A stretch of 10,123 bases of DNA from JBAVQS01 sp049694275 (GTDB lineage Bacteria; Chloroflexota; Anaerolineae; UBA4142; SHND01): contig JBAVQS010000251.1 in assembly GCA_049694275.1 (NCBI GenBank), forward strand, positions 1-10,123, read 5' to 3'. Under the pieces are notes generated by a model. It was not told the origin of the DNA. It made no database searches and saw nothing but the letters and a program-made list of their open reading frames with translations. Positions 7,006 to 10,123 of the stretch are shown piece by piece (position 1 is the stretch's first letter; every line of letters starts with the position of its first letter). Both the position numbers and the translations under genes were made by a program.

Positions 7006-7305
7006 GTGCCTGTCGAACGCAATTCCAAGGAAGCGGCGCGCCTGGCCGTTCACGTAAGCGGCCGCGTCCAGGGCGTCAATTTCCGTTGGTTCACGCAGCG
7101 CTGCGCCAATGACTTCGGCCTGCGCGGCTGGGTCCGCAACCGGGGCGATGGCTCGGTGGAACTGGTCGCCGAAGGGGAGCGCGGCGCGCTGGAAAACTTT
7201 CTCGACGCCGTGCGGGTCGGTCCCTCTTCCGCCGTCGTCGAAAGCGTCGATACACAATGGAGCGCGCCGACCGGGGAGTTTGGTCGTTTTGAAATCCGAT
7301 ATTGA
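7006..7305 (+). CDS. acyP: Acylphosphatase
   Basis: A 99-residue cytosolic enzyme that hydrolyses acyl phosphates such as acetyl phosphate or 1,3-bisphosphoglycerate to carboxylate and phosphate. The length equals that of the family. The fingerprint GRVQGVNFRWF (19-29) carries catalytic Arg27, and GLRGWVRN (38-45) carries catalytic Asn45, followed by the usual GSVELVAEG. An in-frame TTG at 6988 would add six residues, but it precedes and overlaps the TATAAT box and could not be translated from that promoter. GTG 7006 lies at the predicted transcript start and has no room for a Shine-Dalgarno sequence, so a leaderless message is inferred. The downstream gene overlaps its 3' end by 17 bases. 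Identity is firm; the physiological substrate and any link to its neighbour are unknown. Confidence 0.93.
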   Translation: MPVERNSKEAARLAVHVSGRVQGVNFRWFTQRCANDFGLRGWVRNRGDGSVELVAEGERGALENFLDAVRVGPSSAVVESVDTQWSAPTGEFGRFEIRY

Positions 7306-8602
7306 CGCCGGCGTCGAACCGGTCGCCATCCCCGCGCCCCCGGCGGCCGTCACGCCCCGCAAAAACCAGCTCCGGATCGCCTGGCTCGTCATGTGGAGCG
7401 CGTTTTTCGTTTGCCTCCTGCTGACGGTCTCACTTCCGCTGGGCGCGCGCCATCTCATCCTCTATACGCTCGAGCCCCAGCCGGGCATGCTCCAGGCGAT
7501 CAGCCCCAACACCGAGGGGTGCGGCACCGTCCGCTTTACCCCGCCGAACGCGACCCAGCCGACCGCCGTGACCTGCGATCCGGCCCCGTTCCTCGAAGGG
7601 AGCACCATTGCCACCGACCCCAGCTCGCGCGGGTTTATCACCTTTTTCGACGGGAGCATTGCGCAGGTCTTTCCCGACAGCAGCCTGGTCGCGACCGAGA
7701 TGAGCCAGCCGCGCTATCAATGGAGCCGGCTCCCCAACCAGATCAAGATTCAACAGGATCAGGGATTGGTCATCTATGCCGTCGCGCCGGGGGTCACCCA
7801 CGCGGGCAACCCCGACGGACGCCCGGTCAATCTCCAGGTGCATACGCGTAGCTTTGACGCGACCCTGAGCGAGGGGAGCTATTCCATCGAGGTCACGGAC
7901 ACGAGCGCGCAGATCGTCGTCACACGCGGCGGGCCGGCGACGCTGCAATCGGCGGACGGCGTGCACAGCGTGTTGGTCGAACAGGGCCAGCGCCTCCTGG
8001 CGGCGACCGGCCAGCCGCTGCCGGACCCGGTGGCGGCGGCGCAGGATTTGATCGCCGATGGAAATTTTTCCGGGGATGCGCTCAGCGCCGCGTGGCTGCC
8101 CTGGTTCGATCAGGGCGGGGATGGCGGCAATATCGACGGGACCGTCAGCCTGACCACGCTGGACAGCCGGCGCGCGCTCCACATCCTCCGGCAGGGGGCA
8201 GGGACCAACAGCGCGATCGCCGGCGTGCGCCAGCAGTTCAACCGGCGCGATGTCTCGATGTTCTCTTCGCTCGTCTTTGCGGCGGACATCCGCCTGCACC
8301 ACCAGAGCCTCTCGGGCGGCGGCTATCAGAGCACGGAATACCCGCTCATCATCCGCCTCCGCTATCGCGACGCCTCGAACAACGACCAGGAGATGGTGCA
8401 GGGCTTTTATTACCAGAACGACGATGGCAACCCGGTCCGGAACGGCGAGCGCATTCCCCAGGACAAGTGGGTCCCCTTCCAGACCGGCAACCTCCTGCAA
8501 GGGCTCGCCTCCAAGCCCTTCACTCTCCTCACCATCGAGGTCTACGCCTCCGGTTGGGATTACGACAGCTATATCTCCAGCCTGCGGCTAACGGCGGAAT
8601 AG
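7289..8602 (+). CDS. Single-pass membrane protein with FecR-like and C-terminal beta-sandwich-like domains
   Basis: A predicted 437-residue protein. A Pro/Ala-rich N-terminus of about 28 residues precedes one membrane helix (about 29-49), leaving the rest outside the membrane. Residues about 104-237 resemble FecR-type domains: a GFITFFDGSIAQVFPDSSLV stretch (115-134), repeated short beta strands, then VTRGGPATL and VLVEQGQRLL. Residues about 255-437 look like a beta-sandwich, possibly galactose-binding-like: it opens with LIADGNFSGD, has alternating beta strands and ends YDSYISSLRL. Cys78 and Cys96 could form a disulfide. No ATG occurs before the helix; TTG 7289 is chosen because GGGGAG (7273-7278) lies 10 bases ahead; TTG 7280 is an alternative. 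The frame upstream to 7109 is a shadow of acyP. FecR proteins relay envelope signals to sigma factors, but no sigma factor gene is seen here. The product is real; the function is not recognised. Confidence 0.8.
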   Translation: MKSDIDAGVEPVAIPAPPAAVTPRKNQLRIAWLVMWSAFFVCLLLTVSLPLGARHLILYTLEPQPGMLQAISPNTEGCGTVRFTPPNATQPTAVTCDPAPFLEGSTIATDPSSRGFITFFDGSIAQVFPDSSLVATEMSQPRYQWSRLPNQIKIQQDQGLVIYAVAPGVTHAGNPDGRPVNLQVHTRSFDATLSEGSYSIEVTDTSAQIVVTRGGPATLQSADGVHSVLVEQGQRLLAATGQPLPDPVAAAQDLIADGNFSGDALSAAWLPWFDQGGDGGNIDGTVSLTTLDSRRALHILRQGAGTNSAIAGVRQQFNRRDVSMFSSLVFAADIRLHHQSLSGGGYQSTEYPLIIRLRYRDASNNDQEMVQGFYYQNDDGNPVRNGERIPQDKWVPFQTGNLLQGLASKPFTLLTIEVYASGWDYDSYISSLRLTAE

Positions 8603-8635
8603 GCCGCCGATTGAAGCCGCCGATTGAAATCGGCG
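8603..8635. repeat. Tandem 13-base repeat merging into a hairpin
   Basis: GCCGCCGATTGAA occurs twice back to back (8603-8615 and 8616-8628), starting directly after the stop codon of the membrane protein. The second copy runs into ATCGGCG, so CGCCGAT (8618-8624) and ATCGGCG (8629-8635) form a perfect 7-bp stem with a TGAA loop. No T-run follows. It may act as a weak terminator or a message 3' end, or be part of a repeated intergenic element. Confidence 0.75.
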
Positions 8636-8696
8636 TCTCAATAGGTGGAAATCGGTTTGAACCGATTACGCCGGGAGAGTCGATTTGTGAGACGCC
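8632..8696. repeat. Nested inverted repeats ahead of the CHAT gene promoter
   Basis: GGCGTCTCA (8632-8640) is the exact reverse complement of TGAGACGCC (8688-8696). Inside lies a second palindrome, AATCGGTT (8650-8657) and AACCGATT (8660-8667). The outer left arm shares four bases with the preceding hairpin, so two mutually exclusive folds are possible. The block ends just before the promoter of the CHAT gene. It could be a small mobile palindromic element or a structured RNA or DNA site; the sequence alone does not decide. Confidence 0.7.
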
Positions 8697-8704
8697 AGCC
8701 CGAA

Positions 8705-8733
8705 TAAACACATTTGGCGAGTGGGTGTATAAT
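8705..8733 (+). promoter_or_regulatory. Promoter of the CHAT-STAND gene
   Basis: TAAACA (8705-8710, four of six matches to TTGACA) and an exact TATAAT (8728-8733) are separated by 17 bases. The predicted start near 8740 gives a leader of about 77 bases that contains the three tandem heptamers and the ribosome binding site. This makes the CHAT gene its own transcription unit. Confidence 0.6.
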
Positions 8734-8775
8734 TTCCTCGCGCTGTCTATCCCGCAAAGGGACTCTCAGCGCTCG

Positions 8776-8796
8776 CTGACCACTGACCACTATCCA
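8776..8796. repeat. Three tandem heptamers in the CHAT gene leader
   Basis: CTGACCA, CTGACCA and CTATCCA follow one another at 8776-8796, and the next three bases CTG begin a fourth copy. The block ends 8 bases before the GGAGG ribosome site. The unit length matches the 7-base period of the array at 6812-6987 but the sequence differs. Confidence 0.7.
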
Positions 8797-8816
8797 CTGT
8801 TTTCGGAGGTCGTCGC

Positions 8817-10123
8817 ATGGCCGTCACGCTCTCGCTCCGCACGGAAAATGATTGCATCGTCGCCGCACGCGATGGGCAATCGCTCGCGTCCACCCCTCTC
8901 GCCGGCATTCCTTCGCCGGCGCTCGTACAGGCCGACCCGCTGAACCACGGCCGCGCGCTCTATGCCGCGCTCGGCGGCGACGCACTGCGCGCGCTGCTCG
9001 ATGCAGACGACGAGCGCCTCCTGCTCCTTGACGCCGATACCACCGCCGACGCGATCCCCTGGGAATTTGCCGCGCTCCCCGAGCACCAGTTTCTCGCCGC
9101 CTCCTATGGCCTCGTCCGCCTGCTCGACCAGCCCGCGCCGGTATTGGGCAGGCACGAGGCGCTGCCCCTACATTTCGTCGCGCTCGCCGCCGATCCCCTC
9201 GTCGATCAGCAGGACCGGCCGCGCGAAGGATACCGTCTCAAGGTGGAAGACGAGATGCGCAAGGTGCGGGACGCGCTGAGCAAGGGCCGGTCGGCGCTGG
9301 AGGCGGAGCGCGTCGCGCCGACCAAAGAGGCGCTCGACCGCGCCCTCCAGCGCGGTCCGGCGATCCTGCACCTCACCTGTCACGGGGACCTGGTTAATAC
9401 CACGCATGGGCCGCAGGCCGTCCTCTTGCTGGAAGACGCGAACGGCAAGATGGACATGCTCTATGGAAGTGACCTGGCGGCCATGCCGACTCGCGGCGAC
9501 CTGCGCCTGGTTCTCCTCAGCGCGTGCCGCACCGCCGAGGGGCGCGACTCGCGCCTCGCCCGCGCCCTCGTGCAGAGCGGCGTCCCCTTTGCCATCGGGA
9601 TGCAGAGCACCTTCCCGGACGACCTGAGCGACGACATTGCGGTCGCGCTCTACGAGAGCATTCTGAATGGCAAGTCTCTGGCCGAGGGCCTGCGTCGGAT
9701 GCGCAACGCCCTGCGTGATTATCCGACTGTGTTCGGTCTGCCGGTCGGCTATGCAGCGCGCGAGGGCTGGAAGCCGCTCCCGCTGGCTCAGGGCCGTCCC
9801 ACCGTCCCCTTCCTCGGCCTCCCGGGCGACGCCCAACTCGCGGGCCAGGTCCAGCCGCCGCGCCCACTCCTGGGCCGCAACGGCGAACTGCACGCGCTCG
9901 CCGCGCTCTATGCAAGCGGGCATAAGGTCGTCACCGTCACCGGCACGGGCGGGATGGGCAAGACCGCGCTGGCGGCGAGCTTTGCCGAGCGCTTTGCCTG
10001 GCGCTGGCCCGGCGGCGTCCGCGCCTATTCGTTTGCCTCCGAGGTGGTGGACGCCCCCGCGTTTCGCCTCGCCCTCCTTCGCCTTTTGCGCGGGGAGGAG
10101 GTCGCGCGGAACCTGGCTGACGC
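8817..10123 (+). CDS. CHAT protease - NB-ARC/STAND NTPase (partial, 3' end outside the window)
   Basis: The frame is open from ATG 8817 to the window edge (435 codons, no stop). GGAGG at 8805-8809, 7 bases ahead, fixes the start. Residues about 30-320 form a CHAT domain, the caspase-related cysteine protease fold. The block IPWEFAALP (78-86) is a typical CHAT conserved element. Catalytic His189 is in ILHLTCHGD, catalytic Cys237 in VLLSACRTAEG, and a GVPFAIGMQ strand follows. After a linker, RPLLGRNGEL opens an NB-ARC-type nucleotide-binding domain with Walker A GTGGMGKT (376-383, Lys382); the Walker B and later motifs lie beyond the edge. In such STAND proteins a C-terminal sensor, often TPR or WD40 repeats, controls the ATP switch that releases the effector, here the protease. 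CHAT proteins include separase relatives and the CRISPR-linked TPR-CHAT/Csx29. A role in phage defence or regulated cell death is inference. Both catalytic residues are present, so the protease is probably active. Confidence 0.93.
   Translation, partial: MAVTLSLRTENDCIVAARDGQSLASTPLAGIPSPALVQADPLNHGRALYAALGGDALRALLDADDERLLLLDADTTADAIPWEFAALPEHQFLAASYGLVRLLDQPAPVLGRHEALPLHFVALAADPLVDQQDRPREGYRLKVEDEMRKVRDALSKGRSALEAERVAPTKEALDRALQRGPAILHLTCHGDLVNTTHGPQAVLLLEDANGKMDMLYGSDLAAMPTRGDLRLVLLSACRTAEGRDSRLARALVQSGVPFAIGMQSTFPDDLSDDIAVALYESILNGKSLAEGLRRMRNALRDYPTVFGLPVGYAAREGWKPLPLAQGRPTVPFLGLPGDAQLAGQVQPPRPLLGRNGELHALAALYASGHKVVTVTGTGGMGKTALAASFAERFAWRWPGGVRAYSFASEVVDAPAFRLALLRLLRGEEVARNLAD

Noticed and set aside
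8603..8628. CRISPR repeat remnant, because GATTGAA resembles a common CRISPR repeat 3' end
   Set aside because: Only two copies directly abutting each other, no spacer between them, and no cas genes in the window.
8092..8943. Plus-strand frame bridging the membrane protein gene and the CHAT gene start
   Set aside because: Its translation is low-complexity Pro/Arg-rich, it crosses a promoter and repeats, and both overlapped genes are well supported in other frames.

Overview
The window is GC-rich bacterial DNA with every supported gene on the plus strand. The organism is most likely a member of the Chloroflexota. This is an inference from the Ala/Pro/Thr-rich linker behind the lipoprotein cysteine of the solute-binding protein, the CHAT-STAND gene, the FecR-like membrane protein and the degenerate short repeats between genes. 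No rRNA, 16S marker or tRNA is present to confirm it.

Layout. (1) Positions 1-147 are a fairly AT-rich leader with a TATAAT box at 93-98. (2) 148-3577 is a tight three-gene unit: a lipoprotein alpha/beta hydrolase of the tripeptidyl-aminopeptidase-like type, then a NatA-type ABC ATPase and a NatB-type ABC-2 permease. (3) 3564-6813 is a sugar/glycerol-phosphate importer with its own promoter: lipoprotein solute-binding protein, MalF/UgpA-type permease, MalG/UgpE-type permease. It has no ATPase gene, so it must use one encoded elsewhere. A 10-bp inverted repeat lies at the predicted transcript start, and a perfect 15-bp hairpin separates the binding protein from the first permease. (4) 6812-6987 is a striking non-coding array: 14 head-to-tail heptamers followed by 11 heptamers of the same degenerate family in inverted orientation. 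(5) 6972-8602 is a two-gene unit whose promoter lies in the end of that array: an acylphosphatase that looks leaderless (GTG at 7006), overlapped by a single-pass membrane protein with a FecR-like domain and a C-terminal beta-sandwich-like domain. (6) 8603-8816 is a 214-bp spacer with direct repeats, nested inverted repeats, a good promoter, three tandem heptamers and a strong ribosome binding site. (7) From 8817 to the window edge runs an open reading frame with no stop in the window: an N-terminal CHAT (caspase-like) protease joined to an NB-ARC/STAND nucleotide-binding domain.

How it fits together. The hydrolase and NatAB look like an envelope peptidase-like enzyme with an export pump, and the next unit is a nutrient importer. 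The most noteworthy gene is the CHAT-STAND protein, whose architecture is that of a signal-triggered protease switch of the kind linked to bacterial immunity and regulated cell death. Its sensor end and any partner or substrate genes lie beyond the right edge. Four separate spacers or gene junctions each contain an exact TATAAT, which gives a consistent picture of four transcription units.
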